The notes: generated by a model not told the origin, from the sequence alone. A DNA stretch of 64,000 nt from Pithys albifrons albifrons (GCF_047495875.1 NC_092474.1:14924200-14988199), one strand, 5' to 3'. Positions 33,309 through 46,969 are shown, counted from the first letter of the stretch. A program made the numbers and translations.

Positions 33309-36300
33309 ATCTCAGGCTGGACTCTCTGTTCCCAGAGGAAGGAGTGGAAGAGGAAGCCAGTTTCCACACTTCTGGCTTACCACGCTTTGCTTTACCTCCA
33401 TAAGGATAAAAACTATCTATGGTTCCAGATCTTTGTGTCGTGGCTGGAGATTTTCTGGTCCAGAAAATTGCTCCTGGATGTGAGGAAGGGAGATGGATGG
33501 CTTTGGATTGAGAGGTCTGGTGGGAGAGGTGCACAAGAACTGGCACACAAGGATAAAGCCATTCTCAAGGGGCATTAGGGAGTATGTAAATGTGGAGGGA
33601 GGATGAGAAGGGGATGGTGGGGGATAGAGCAAGGCAGGCTGAGAGTCTTTTACTGATCTTAATTGCACAATCATGTTCTGTGCTCATTCAGACTCTGTGC
33701 AGAGCATGGGCTGGGCTTGCACTGGGAAGTGTATAACCAAACAGGATGCCTCATTCCATGGGAAGATCAGAAACCTTATGGAATAAAGTGAGAGATTGTA
33801 TGAGAAAAAAAAATGCACTCTCATGTGGATTCCTTCCTACCTTTGCATCTCCTCTAGAATTTAGAGCTGAGCTGAATTATGGCTTTCTCCTTGCCAGGTC
33901 CTTAGTGGGAGATCCTTAAGGTCACGTTTACAGAAGTGCTGAGCACTCAGAATGGAAGCCAATGAGAGCTGTGCTTTGAACAGGTGAAATGTAAGAAATG
34001 CCAAGTCCACAGAATAACAAGCAACAGGACCTGCTGGGTGGGATGGTATGAAAACCCAGGCTCTGGTGCTCATCTCTCTGCCTTAGTTCTCAAGGGAGAA
34101 AGTACAAGGTCATTATACAGGTGTTTTGTGGAAATAAATTCATTAGCACTTGAGAAGCATCCTCAGCTCTCAATGAAAGCAGGAACCCCCAAGAGGGAAT
34201 GAATAATTCTGTAGTCAACAGAGGGTTTGGATGGTGTGCAGCAAATAAAGCCTGTGGCACACGTTGAATGGGGAGGATTAAGGGAAATATTGAATGACTA
34301 CCCAGGCATGGAATGAGTTAGGGATTCTGTGGAAAAACTAGTATATGATCATGTAATTAAGCACTGCATTGTAATGATCCTGCTCAGGAAGCTAGAGATG
34401 AGGACAGCCTTAATTTTAGAGCTTTCAACATCTGAAGCACTCAACTTTGAGTGTCAGTGTACTTTTAGAGTAGACTTCTAAATGTGAACCCACAAGTAAA
34501 GAGAAAGAAAACCTTAATGCTTAGGCCACAGTGAGCTGACCAGCTGCTATCCTGCAGAAGAAAAACACAGCATCTGATGTTTACTCTTATTTAAGAAAGC
34601 AAAGCAGAGGAAGGAATATGCACCAGCAGTGATTTCCAGCTATGGGAAAGCTGCAAGTTTCTGATGGCTCTGAAATTATCTTGAAAGAGATTATTTAACT
34701 TCAAGAGATATTCAACTTTACAGTATTTTGTGGCCAGAAAACATGCACACCTATAAATGAGAGTATTTCATTGCAAATATGAAATTGGTCATGGTTTCAT
34801 CATGTATTTGTGATTTTCCATGTGGAATGAGTTATATTCTCTGTGTATGTTGTGAGTGTAAAAGCATGAAATTGCAATGAGATGCACGTTATTGGACACA
34901 AAAACAAGGCTTATGTCCATTGGAGAGGGAGACAAGGGAGAGCAGCTCCAGGAGTGGGGGTGGGGGACAGGTAAGCAGGGGATCTGCAGAGCTGGTAAAA
35001 CACTCCCAACCAACGGGGGGGAAAAAAGCCTGAAGAGGCAGGACATTGCTAATCCTGGAATTCATCCTGAATTTCATAGAAAATGGCTGAATTTAATTTT
35101 CTTTTATGTTTTGGAAATGCTAGAATGTTTTATTTGGCTATGTCCTATTTTGATTATTTTTTTTCACTTCATATGATACCAAGAAAAAGTTTCAGAGCTG
35201 AACTCCCCAGCAGTGCTCAAGAAATGTGGATGCAATAGATGGAGCAGGACTGAGGTACCACGGACAGGACAGACAAGAGCAGTCAGATGCTGACACAGAA
35301 ACTGAGCCAAGTTCAAGGCACAAGGCACTGGGTAATATCAGGACTGGGCTGGGCTGTCCTGTGCCCTCCGTGCCCCACTGTTCACAGGCTGCTGAGAGCC
35401 ATAGGATGAGCTCCAGGAAAAGTTTCCCTGCTCTCCTTGATCACTCAGGAAAAGGAGTTAACTTTAATGAAGGTGCAGAGGGAACCTGTTTCTCTCTATC
35501 ACCATGACCTGCAGGAGCTGGATCAGACCTCATGTCCCTCTGCCATACCCAGACATGTCCCCATCAGCCATGGAAGCACTTGCTGCACATGGATGTGCAA
35601 AGGTCAGGGTGCAGACAGGCAGCACAGCTCCCCAGATCCATCACCCTCCAAAACAGCTGCAGCAGTGCAGACCCTGACAGGTTTTGTTCATTAAACTCAC
35701 ATGACCACTCTCTGTGGAATCTGACCTTTATTTCTCAAATCAAATGTCAAAGATGTTTGTCAAGAGACTCACTGAACTGCAAAGAGTTCCTGCTCTCCGA
35801 GAGACAGCAGAAGTGTTGGAGGACATGGCTGCCCATCTTTGTGAGGTGCTCAGGCTGGTTCCCTGGCCCCTATTCAAAGCCATCACCACCTGCAGTTGCA
35901 GGGCAATGGCTTTCTCCGAATGAAGAAAGGTGGGTGCAGGTATCCCTGAAGAGTCAACAGGGTGACAAGATGCCCTGGTAGATTTGAGCACAGCTACATG
36001 GTCCGTATGATCATCCTTCTCACCAAGCTTCTGATTTGTGCTCCTGGTGTTTTAATTTTAACCCCATTGCAGAGGGAGTTGGAAGTGGCCTTGGAAGAAG
36101 CCACATCTGTGGTGATATGCTGGGACAGGGACTGCTCGGGCAGACCTGAACAAGCGGCTCCTGGGGGAAATGATGGCACACCCAGGAGGTGTAATCACCT
36201 CACACTGTCAGGCAGAAGATCACTGAAGGAAGTCAGGAGTCCCCTGAGATCTCACATCCTTGCTCTGCTCCCTGGAAGAAATGGGATGTCTTCCCTGCAG

Positions 36301-36524
36301 AGCTGTCCCTCTGGGAAAGTGACATTCCCTTTAGGCTTTTGGCTCAAAATGCCCATATTTTTATTTCTCTCATAGAAAGTCCAAAATTTCCAAAACCAGC
36401 AGATGCCTCCACAGACAGTGTCTGGAGTTATCAGTTTCTTTTCTATTTACATGCTCTTTTGACAGGAAATTTCTGCCTTGGTCTGAGCACCCAGATGGCA
36501 GGTCTGTTTTGTGGTGAGTTCTAA
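33309..36524. other. 3.2 kb of unique sequence, no gene supported
   Basis: No interspersed repeat was recognised. Frames of 149 and 137 codons (plus, 35532-35981 and 35962-36375) have no domain and overlap frames in other phases. 34.55-34.90 kb is AT-rich and repeat-free. Confidence 0.4.
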
Positions 36525-36930
36525 GTAATTGCAGGGCTGGAGCCCCTCTGCTCTGGGGACAGGCTGGGAGAGCTGGGAGTGTTCAGCCTGGAGAACAGAA
36601 GTGCCTAAAGGGGCTCCAAGAGAGCTGGAAAGGGACTTTGGACAAGGGCCTGCAGTGACAGGACAAGAAGGAATAACTTCCCACTGCCAGAGGGCTGGTT
36701 TAGATGGGATATTGGGAAGGAATGGTTCCCTGTGAGGGTAGGCAGGCCCTGGCACAGGTTGCCCAGAGCAGCTGTGGCTGCCCCAGCCCTGGGAGTGTCC
36801 AAGGCCAGGTTGGATGGAGCTTGAAGCAACTTGGTCTGGTGGAAGGTGTCCCTGCCCATGGCAGGGGGTGGAATGGGATGAGCTTTAAGGTGCCTCCTAA
36901 TCCAAACCATTTCATGATTCTTTGGTTCAC
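36525..36930 (+). mobile_element. CR1 LINE 3' fragment
   Basis: GGAGAGCTGGGAGTGTTCAG, GGTTCCCTGTGAGGGTAGGC, CACAGGTTGCCCAGAGCAGC, GGGAGTGTCCAAGGCCAGGT and AACCATTTCATGATTCTTTG are in sense order. An internal deletion removes part of the coding end between GAGAACAGAAG and the 3' UTR. Confidence 0.92.
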
Positions 36931-37994
36931 TCCATTCTGAGAAAGGCCATAGCACCATGGATGGTGTAGGGAGACCACAGCTGTGCTTTGGGACAGTGAA
37001 CCACAGCTGACTCCTCTCCTCAGATTCTTTGCTGTACCCAGACAACTCCCACAGACCTCTTGCTTTGCTTACATTCTGCAGCTCTGCAGGATCATAACCT
37101 GGGATTTGGCCCTGGCCATGTTCACCCCTCAGTTGTGCTGCCCTCCCCTTGCTGGTAATGAAACAAGTTTGAACACTCAGTGAAATGGAGAATTAATCCT
37201 TAATCTTCTGAAGTAGAGAGCAGCACCCTGAAAGTCTTCTGGAGACCCTTTCCTGCCTTGTCACCTCTATAGCTGACACCTGCACACTCTCACTTGCAGG
37301 TGGCCAAGGTGGAGATCCCACCCAGGGCATAGGGACTGCTTCCCACCAGCTTCCATGAGTCAGCCAAATGAAAGGAAAGCCTGGCTGCTGTTCCTCCACT
37401 GTCAGGTCTACAAGACCTTTTCTAATCTTTCAGCACTCATTATGTGACATGTGGGAATCAGGAGAGGAGAAATCAGTCCAGTTTCAGACTCTGTCACCAG
37501 CCAGCACCCACTGTGCTCCTCCTCCCAGCCACAAGATGCTTCATCCTGTCCATCCACTGTTCTAATTGCATTCCTTTTATGTAAGGTTTATATATTTACA
37601 GCCTTAACTCCAAGCTGAACAAAGTTTTTTCTCCAGGAGTTTAGTTGTCAGTCCATCTGTCATGGTAACAATTCCCCATCTCCTGGCTGGTGCAGAGCCT
37701 CAGTAAGCTGTGGAGGCACTTGCAGATTTATGTGCTGGTAATAACAAAGTAATACGGCACAGGCTGCAAAGTGTAATTTCCTGCACAAAAGCACAGTGTG
37801 ACCTGTTCCATCTGCCTACCTTTGTGGTAAGGTTTGCAGACTGGCTATCACCATCTTGTCTAGGCAGAAAGTCCACATCCTAGAAAATTCACCCATAGGC
37901 TCTCTGAAATGTTGATATTTGTACTGAGTCCTGCACGAGCCCATTCATTTGTTCCCCTTTTTCCTCCCTCAGGCTGATGCCACACCAGTGCATC
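36931..37994. other. Unique sequence; AT-rich repeat-free right half
   Basis: No repeat or exon was recognised. 37.56-37.83 kb is repeat-free, with TTTATATATTTACAG and GGTAATAACAAAGTAATACG. It could be a conserved element, but nothing proves it. Confidence 0.35.
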
Positions 37995-38587
37995 CCAGGA
38001 GGGAAGGCCAACAGCATTCTGGGCTTTACTAGCAAGAGCATTGCTAGTATTGGAATTGGTTACTGCCTTGTACTCAGTACTTTTTAGACCACATCTGAAA
38101 TAGTGTGTCCAGTGTTAGGCCCCTCAATAATGGATATTGATGAACTGGCGGGAATTCAGTAGAGGATCACCAGGATGGTCAGGGGACTGAAGCAGTTGCC
38201 CTGGTGAGGAGAGGGCACAGGAATGGAGTTTGTTCAGCCTGGAGAAAGGAAGATTTTGGGGTTGTATGCTTTAGGTTGGCTGGTGCCTTCAAGAAGGTCA
38301 TTGGGGAGATAGGGCCAAGCCACAGTAATGCATGGTGGAAAAACAAGAGACTGGGTATAAATTGAAACATGAGAGGTTAAAAATGGATATAAAAAAAGTT
38401 TTCTCCCAATTACAAGACTCAAGCCAAGAAATAGGCTGTAGCATCTCTGTTCTTGGAGGTTTTAAAGACCCAGCTGGATGTAGTCCTTGGCTGCCTGGTC
38501 TGATTTCATTGCTGGTGTCTGAAGGCAGCTGCACCACAGACCTCCTGAGGCCACTTCCAAACTTGGTAATTCTGTGATTTTATGGTT
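37995..38587 (+). mobile_element. Old, diverged CR1 LINE fragment
   Basis: GGGAAGGCCAACAGCATTCT, GAATTCAGTAGAGGATCACC, CAGGATGGTCAGGGGACTGA, TGTTCAGCCTGGAGAAAGGA and the tail AATTCTGTGATTTTATGGTT retain the CR1 order. Insertions, deletions and substitutions are far more frequent than in the 32-kb copy, so it is an older insertion. Confidence 0.8.
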
Positions 38588-39254
38588 ATAATTAGTGATC
38601 ACAGTTTTCTGGGGTGGCTGTGAGTGTTAGGCAGACCATCTCAGCCTGCTTTGCTGGATGGTGGGATCAACATGGGCCTGTAGGAGTCAGGCACATGCCA
38701 AGGCTGCTTTTTATTTCCACAGACTGGGAGCAGATGGCTGCCAGAAGCTGCTGCTTCTGTGAGCATCCAGGAGGGCTGTTGCATAGCAGTGATAAATACA
38801 CATGGAAATGTGACCGAGGCAACATATGTGAACTAGGCAAGACATCTTCGTGTCAAAACAGCCCAGAGTGTGCACCTTCAGCAGCAGCTCTGCCCAAGGT
38901 ACTAATCCAGTCCAGCTGTTTTTCTGCTGAGCAGCCACAGCAGGCAAAGGAAAATTGACTACAAGTTCCTTGGAAACATTCAGTGATAGCTCAGGATCCA
39001 GCACAGCTCAGGGTCTCCAAGCTCCCTGAAGACCTGTTGTTAAGGCATCATGATGCTGGTAATGGTGCTGTGCAGAACCAGTACAGCTCAGGATCCAGGG
39101 TCAGCTAAAGCCTGAGGCACCACCAGCCACGCAAATCACAGCTGGAGAAACAATAAATGTGGTTTGTGAGACATGCCTGGTGTGGGATATATTCAGGGCT
39201 GTTTTCCAGGATAAGCGCAGGAACGTGTCAGGATTGGCTGTGAGCATGAACAGA
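38588..39254. other. Unique sequence, nothing recognised
   Basis: No repeat or exon was recognised. A 114-codon frame (38614-38958, plus) is opposed by a 97-codon frame. Confidence 0.4.
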
Positions 39255-39420
39255 GCAGAGCAGCTGTGGCTGCCCCATTCCTGGAAGTTTTCAAGCCCAG
39301 GTTGGATGGGGCTTGGAGCAACCTACTCTACTGGAAGGTGTCCCTGCACATGGCGAAGTGTGGATGAGATGTGCTTTAAGGTCCCTTCCAACCCAAACCC
39401 TTCTGGGATTCCAGGATTTC
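39255..39420 (+). mobile_element. CR1 LINE 3' fragment
   Basis: AGAGCAGCTGTGGCTGCCCC, GGTTGGATGGGGCTTGGAGC, CTGGAAGGTGTCCCTGCACA and TTCTGGGATTCCAGGATTTC follow the sense CR1 3' UTR. It is about 165 bp long, with a worn tail. Confidence 0.9.
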
Positions 39421-42400
39421 TTTCTTGCAGCCTCAAGTATACCCAATCATATGAGAAGAGATGGGATTCCAAGGGAAGATGACAGTTTAATTGCGAGCTG
39501 CTGGATGGGATTCACCTCTTTGGAACACATGAACAATTTTGAGAAAGCTCTAAGTGGGTGGCTGTTAAGAATATAGTTGAAGCAATAAAAGACATCCATT
39601 GCAAGTTCACATGAAAATAACCTTTCTCCCCAATAAGAAATGCCAATACCAGACCCAAATTCCAAGAGTTCCATTTCCCTGTTGCCCAGATACGAGTGTT
39701 GGGGAAGCACAGGAAATAGGAAAAGAGCACTGGGATGAACTGGACTGAGAGGACATCCCCCACTGTAGACACGCCCAGATGGTGCTGTGTTGCCCAGCAG
39801 GGACCTCCTATGACACGTGCAGGGGTGGTGTTTGGAGCTGAGCTGGGAAGCTCAGCCTTTGCTGGCTGCAATCCAGGGCTTCCCAGGCAGCTTCTGCTTT
39901 CTGCTTGCAAGCCCCTGTCATGTGGCCAGTCCTTCTGATTGATGACCAAGGTATTTCAGGTTTTTCATTTTTTTCAGAAAGTGTGCTTGGGAGTTTGTTT
40001 ACTGTGCACTGAGAAGACGTTTGGTCTTGTCATTGGAGAACAATCCATCAGGGGGGATTTGCCAAATATGCCCTTAGTGTAGAGCCTCATTAGAGCTTCC
40101 TTGGCAGAGTTGAGGAGCTCTGGTTCCTCTCCACTGTAAACAGGAGGCACTGGATGGTAGGTGGGGTGGGAACTCAGCTTCAGGGCAGCTCAGCAGCAAG
40201 TCTCCATCATGCCTGGACATATAAAAACATAATAAGGCAGAACATGGTTCTCCACTGGCACCCTCCAACTCCTCACACCGTGGTACAAGTCTGATTAGAG
40301 TATTTTCAGTCAAATGCATTTGAAACAAAACTCAGTTTGGGATTTCTCCTTATAACTAAACAGTCCTTTTGTGGTTTCCCATACACGAGTCTTCCTGCTG
40401 AGGAAAATGTGTGTTTTCCATCAAAAAATGAGAACTGAATATCTTCACATGGATGTTTCCACGCTGCATCTTCTCGGCTGTGGCCAATTCCTTCCTCTCC
40501 CATCTAGAAAACTCCCCAATGACTTCAAACTCCTTCCTCCCTGTGAGCAGAAATACACATTGCATCTGAGTGAGCAGAGCCAACTGGTGACATTGGTGGG
40601 GAAAGGAGACCAAGGGCATGACAGACAGCTGTCCATCTCTACTCCCTAAGATTTTCATAGCTTAAATGACTAGAATCTGGACCCAATATTTGATCAGAGC
40701 CCCATGAAGTTCTCCTTCAGTTCCATTTTTCAGATGAGACAGGAGATCCCCGCAGAGCAGAGAACAAATGGTGGGAGCACAACCCTGTGGATTTCTCAGC
40801 AGTGTCTGCACAGGCAGAATTGATGGGACGCACACTCCTGGAGAAAAGACAAAGGAAAGCTGAGCCTGAACTAACAGTGTGCTTCAGGAATAATTGCAGC
40901 ATTGACCACTGCTAATCTCCAAAAAGGAACAGTTTAAGAGGAAGGAAGAGGAAATCACCTCACTCTTTGGCTGATTTCACAATGAGTCCCCCAGATGCAC
41001 ACTCGGTTTTAGAGCATTAGAGGAATGAAAGGCTTCAGATAAAGTCTGTCTTGATAAGTGCAAAAATACTTTTATCTGTGAAATAAGTATCCTCTACTTC
41101 ACATATTTTGCAAAAGACAATCTTTTCCTATCCCTTGGCCAACCAAGGCTCACCATCCCTTGCCAGGTGTGACGTCATCTCCTCTCAGCACCTTAAGAAG
41201 GTCTGTAGGAAGAGGAGTGTGATCATTCCCTCTGGCAAGACCTGCTGGAGCTGGTCTGGGTAGGACTGAGCTGAGATTACTGGGAGCTGATAACCTTCCT
41301 GTTTGGATCTGGTGGTGGTGGTGGGATCAATAGGTCCTGGCTGGAACCACTTGTTTTTCCAGCAGGGAGGAGGCTGCTGAGGACCACAATTCTGGATCAG
41401 TCATCAGAGGAAAGAGATGCCAGATGTCACAAGGGCAGTGGCATTAAATGCTTGGTAGGTCCACCAGAGCTCTGAGATGAGGTTCCAGCTGAGCTCAGGC
41501 CCACAGAACCGCAGGGTCACAGGCAGGAAGCTTGGACTGTGTAAGATGGGTGAGATCTTCATCCAGTTCCTGTCTTCCACTACCTCTTCTTTCCAGAAAA
41601 CAGTGGCAAGAGGGGAGGAATTGGCCACTTCTCAAGATAAGACAAAGCCTCACTTCTAAAGCACTGCACTTGGTTCTATCCTACCTTCACAACCTTAGAC
41701 ACTGAGTTAGATCTTTTTCTGTGAAACTGAAGAGTCCTTTACTGTCAGAAATCTCCCTCCCATGCAGATAGTATGAAACTCTACCAGATACTCACTGCCT
41801 GATGTTCTCCTTCATAAAGAAAACAGATTGAACCCATTCAGCACTCTGCTTTAAGGCTGGTTTTCAGATAACATTGCTTTTTAATAAGGATGCTTTGTTG
41901 TTGGGAATGACTCCTCAGACAAAATTTGAAGTGCTGATCACCTATGGTACCTAAGGCCATTGAAAATTTCACCATCATCTTACAAGGTTGTTGACCCAAA
42001 ATCTCATCCTAACTCCATTGAGGGTGTTCCTTTTCCTTTTATGTAGCTTTTCCCTGAATTTTCATAGATGGATTCATGCAATGTTGGTAACCCAAAGTTT
42101 TCCCACTGCAAAACCCCACTGCTCATGTGGGCACTTGTTCAAGCAAATAACCCATTGTGGGCAACCTTCAACCTGGGCCACAGCACCTTTCTCTGTCCAT
42201 GAGCAGCATCAGAGACCCACAAGCAGTGATGAAGGTGATTCTGTTGGGCTCAGAAAAATTCCAAAGCTCCTTCTGACTATGCACTGTCTTGTGTTCCTCC
42301 TCCAGCTCAGAGGAGAGGAATTGTGGAAGTTATTCCCATCCCTTGCAGTGTGCATACACCATCCAAGGGGGAATGGAGCTGTAATGCCACTCTTCTGTTG

Positions 42401-43418
42401 ACTGTGTTGTTTGGAAAACAGGCCAATGTTCATCTTCCTTTTCTTCCTGCCCATCTTTACTGCTCATCCTCTCTCATGACAACAGGCATCACACAGCAAA
42501 TAGGAGAGACCTTCCGACCCAAGAGTAGACTAACCATCAACAATGTGACAGTCAATCAATGGGCCTGATTAATTAACTCCTAATAAGTTAATCTGAGCAC
42601 TGAGGCAGAGAGGAGGCCTCCTGGTGAAAGCAATGCTCTGACACCTCGCAGGCAGGGGAAGAAAATCGATTCCCTGTCTGCCCCATTTGTTAAAGCAAAA
42701 CAGAGTTCTATCGAATAGCAGTGCTGGATGGATGGAATGTCACAGCAGCAGTGCATGGAGGGGTGTGTGGGCCTGTGCTCACACTGTGGAAGATGCTGGA
42801 GTACCTATCTCCTGTGAGGATGATGAAGTGATATATAAAAGAAAAGATGTAAAACATCACACAGGAAAGAAACTTTGAAAAACAGTGCAGGAGAGCCTCT
42901 TTCTATGAGGCACTCCAGGAATCATCAACCATCTCCTCAGGGTGGGGAGAATGCACGTGTGGCCTTTCACCCACATTAGACCTGTAGTTTCTGAAACTGT
43001 AGCAGAAAGGCATTACTGCAAACAGGCTGCTTTGGTGACTGAGAGCAGTTTGAAGATTCAGAAGCAGCTCAACTTTCTAAGAAGTTCCTGCAGAGAAGGT
43101 TTGTCAGAGACACAGAGCCCACTGGAGGTGCTTGGACAGGGAAATGTCTATGCTGGCAGTTCCCTGCTGTGAGCAGGCACAGACCAGGCAGGACGGGGGA
43201 AGGAAATGGTGCCTGCGAATCTGATTCCATGTCCCCATGTCATAGCCTGGGACTCACAGGAGAACTGCCCCTACTCTGCACTCACTGTTTTGGGGGTGAG
43301 GAGAGTGGACTGACTTTTCTTGGAAGTGGGGCCATCCTCTGGGCTGCATGTATGTCTACAGGGTCTGGATACATGTTGGTCAAGCTCCCATTCAGCTTTT
43401 CAGGCTGACAGTCAAGAT
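39421..43418. other. 4 kb of unique sequence, no gene supported
   Basis: No interspersed repeat was recognised. A strong TATA-like GATATATAAAAG sits near 42831, followed by the small palindrome GATGTAAAACATC, but no transcript structure can be attached to it. Frames of up to 145 codons have no domain. Confidence 0.4.
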
Positions 43419-44400
43419 TCAGGGCTTGTAGGAACCCATGTCCTCTTTGCATTGCTCAGTTCTCTCCTTCCAGAGCTGAAACAGAAGATGATATATTTCC
43501 ACTCCACCACCAAAATGAGTCAACTGGGACTCTTCTACCAATTTTCTACAGTGCAATGGAGGCACAGAAGGTGTTAGATATCTGAATGCATCCGTTTCCT
43601 CACTAGCATGGCCCACTCTGCTGCAAACAGCAGCAGGGCTTGAAGTAACAGGGATCTCTGCGACTCTAAGAAGATGGCAGGATGAAAGCACATTTTCCCC
43701 TGCTGGCATTACCCTTTCTTTCTTGATTTCAGTATTTTCCTGTTCTTCCTGCCCTTTCTTCTTTAGCTCTGTGCTTGGCTTCTGCTTCTCCCCAGGAGCC
43801 ATCCTGCCTGGTGTTGACTCGGACACCTCTGACATCCTCAGTCTCCAGTGTCCCACACCAGGGGCACAGTAGACCTCTGGCAGCCTGCTTGCTCTTTCAC
43901 ACACTCATCTTAATTTGATTCACAGTTCTGACTTGACCAGAAGATCTGGTCAACCATCTTTGTCCTCTTCTGTACTCTTCTCTTTGCATATCACCATCAT
44001 TGCTTAGCTCCATTCCCTCCCTTGCCAGAGCAGAACTCTGGGCTCGTCAATACAGTCAATTTGTGTAGCTTCAACAAGCTGCTCTGTTTTGGCTGATCTG
44101 TCCATGTCTGTATTCCACAGCTAATATGTGGTTAACCAGCCTCATAGAGCCCTCTTCTGTTCCTAGGAGACTCTGACAAAATGTTCTCTTTCCTCTCCCA
44201 GGGCTTTCCTTTCTATTCCTTCTTCTGCACAGCCCTCTTCCAGATCTGCCCTCTGCCAGCTTTGTTCTACTCTATTGATACTATTCCCACAGTGTTTGCT
44301 TTGGAGGATCTTTTCTATTTCCTTATGAAGTAACTCATGGCTCTTCTCCTGGTCCCTTCTCTTCTCCCTCCACATCTCATCTGCAGCCACACACGGAGTG
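43419..44400 (-). other. Purine-rich minus strand with two charged open frames; possible exon, unproven
   Basis: On the minus strand, a 161-codon frame (43904 to 43419) contains an ATG at 43835 with A at -3. It is followed by 41 Lys/Glu/Gln-rich codons (MSEVSESTPG, then ELKKKGQEEQENTEIKKER). These end exactly in phase 0 at GAAAGG|GTAATG, a reasonable splice-donor match at 43712. Upstream (44390 to 44163) a second frame of 75 codons is also highly charged (MWREKRRDQEKSHELLHKEI). I recognise neither protein. Purine-rich DNA gives Lys/Glu-rich frames by composition alone, so this is only a candidate. Confidence 0.15.
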
Positions 44401-46150
44401 GATTCACATACCCAGCTCTGAACAGCTTCTTTTCATCTTGAGCAAACATTTTATCTCATGCCTTTAATGTCTCCTAATGGATAACCAGGCTTAAAAGTCT
44501 TCCTCACCCTGGCAGCTGCCTGGGTAGAATGGAGTGCTCCAGGAGGGGCCTGTTTCTCCCACTCCTTGTAGGGAGGAGATTAAACCAAACAGCTCCTTCT
44601 CAGAGGGCTGGGGCTCACAGAGATGGATCCCAGACCTGGGCTGCACGTGGAGAGTTGATGTGCCATGACTAAGGTACTGTAAATTCGGAGCCTGGCACTT
44701 GGCATGGCAACTTCCCTGGGCAGGTCTTTGACAAAATGCACTGGTTTGTGATTGCAATGTCATGTGTCAGCTTTAGAGCACAATGTAAGGTCTGGTGAGC
44801 ACTGTAGCATCTGGGCTAAGAACATGCCTTTACAAACAGAAATGTTTGATTTGGCCATTACAACAATAATTTTTTAGCAATTCACTTTTTCTGTGGGTTG
44901 ATGAATGGCTGGTAAATGTGCCCTTCAGGCATGTTTTTGTTGTTAACAGGCAAAGTATTTTACCATGTGCACCATGTCTCATGTTGCCAGTCGAATTTTT
45001 TTTTTTACTTACTTAACTTGCACTTCTTAATCAGGATTATCACAGATAGCAACCAAGACATGTACACAGGGGCTTTGTGGTTGAGTAATCACTCAAATTA
45101 AATTGCTTTGTAAATATCAGGATGTTTAAAAAATAAATACATTTGAATACCCAGACTCTTTTGCAGACTATCAAACATGTATGAACCAGAGTGAACCACT
45201 TTCAGGGCTTTGTTTTATACATTTATTCAGAAACCCTTTTTCCCCCCTTTTTATGCAAATTCAGCATGTCTGACTGCTTGCAGAAAAGTTATGTGAAGGA
45301 CTCATCAAGATGGGCTCACAGAAGCTCGCTCTCAAAGTGAATAAAAATCCAAGCAAACCCTTGCCATCATTCACTCATCTTTCCATCAGTGAGAAAGACA
45401 CTGAACAACTTCAACAAGCCACCTAAGAGGACTGGAAATCCTTTGGATACCACTCACATGTTCATGTGCACTCAGGCACAGACACAAAATGCTGCTTATT
45501 TAGGACTTTTGATTTGTGTCACTTTCCTCAGAGTTTCATTATTTCAATGTTTAGCAAGGCAAGTTACCCCCTGTCAGCACCAACAACCATGGACACCAGT
45601 CACAGGTCCAGTGAATAAAAACCAGACTTTGGGGGTGTCATTTGAGAGGAAGATGTACCAGTCACACCTTTTGCCCCCTGGGTGGGCTGGTTGGTCTGTG
45701 CTCTGTTCTTGAGGCTGCTGGAGGTGGTGTGAGTGTGCTGAGCCCAGGGCTGAGCCAGCCCCTTGCTCTGTGCACAGCCACGTAAGGAGAGGTCACACCA
45801 CAGTGAGCAGATTATGGGGATGTGCCATCAAGACAGTGCAAGGATTGATATCACATGCTTCAATAAAAATTGTTTCTTTAGCCCTTAAACAACAGACTGG
45901 AAAACACAAAAATGGTTCTGATTTAGGAGGGGCCAATGTCTCCATGGATTTAACAGGGCTCCAGACACTCTTCTTTCATAAAAGCATCTCTGAGGATAGT
46001 TTGAGTGTCCACACAAATCTCTTCTGGTCTCTGAGTACCTGCTCTAGAAATATTTTTGGCCAGTAATCTTCAAGTTCCATTAGTATTACATTAATCTAAA
46101 CATAATGAGTGGTTTCTCTGAAGCATCTGCACACCATAAATGGACATTTG
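44401..46150. other. Unique sequence, AT-rich in the middle
   Basis: No repeat was recognised. 44.82-45.26 kb is AT-rich and repeat-free, with an 11-T run near 44996. Frames are 107 codons or less. Confidence 0.4.
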
Positions 46151-46151
46151 A

Positions 46152-46225
46152 CCATAGAATCATCATGATTGGAAAAGACCAAAACCAAGACCCTTCTATT
46201 TTAACTGTATCAAATATGACTCTTC
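46152..46225 (-). mobile_element. Probable short CR1 3'-end fragment
   Basis: ACCATAGAATCATCATGATT followed by GGAAAAGACC matches the reversed CR1 tail. The downstream part is too diverged to align securely. Confidence 0.5.
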
Positions 46226-46775
46226 CACTACTTATTTTGCTATTAAATTAAGGAGGCAACACTTGTAGATCAAATGAGCCACCACCCAAAAGTGCAGCAT
46301 CACCATCAGTAGTTTCAGGGAGTATCTGCTTGAAGGATAATAACCTCCAGGAGAGGCCATTCCATTCTCGGTGTTGCACACACCTGTGCACACCTGATAG
46401 ATGTGGAGCCCCTGGTGGCTGCTGTGTGACATTCAGGCAGGTTTTCAAATGCTTTGCTGTCTCAGCCCTGTTCAACTGAGGTGCCACTTCCCCCACAGGA
46501 TGAATCTGAATCTTTCTTGATCCCCAAACCAAGGTGGCACACTGGGGCCATGAAGACCACCAAAGGTATAGGTGATTCTGTAATTACTGGGGGTTAAACC
46601 TGTGACTGAGCCATCTGACATGTCTGAGGTGTGTGAAGATGCACTTGGAGCGTTTTGCTGCAGAAACAAAGGCAGTTCCCAGGATGTTGTTCATGTCAGC
46701 TGGAAATGTGGACCTGTGGACAGGGAATGGTTCAACTCAAGTCTTTGGTTCAATAGATTTTTAAAGTCATTGAAA

Positions 46776-46966
46776 TATAGAATTACAGAATTGCTTGGGC
46801 TGGAAGGGACATTGAAGATCATCTCATTCCACCCTCTGCCACAGGCAGGGACACCTTCCACTAGCTCAGACTGCTCCAAACCCCGTCCAACCTGGCCTTG
46901 GGATGGGGCAGCCACAGTTTCTCTGGGCAATCTTCTCTGTGCCACCACGATCACAGGAAAGAAGAA
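46776..46966 (-). mobile_element. CR1 LINE 3' fragment
   Basis: AATATAGAATTACAGAATTG, CTGGAAGGGACATTGAAGAT, GGCAGGGACACCTTCCACTA and TGGGATGGGGCAGCCACAGT are the reversed CR1 order. An internal deletion occurs at ...GGCCTTGGGATGGGG, where the CACTTCCAG segment is missing. Confidence 0.9.
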
Positions 46967-46969
46967 GAG

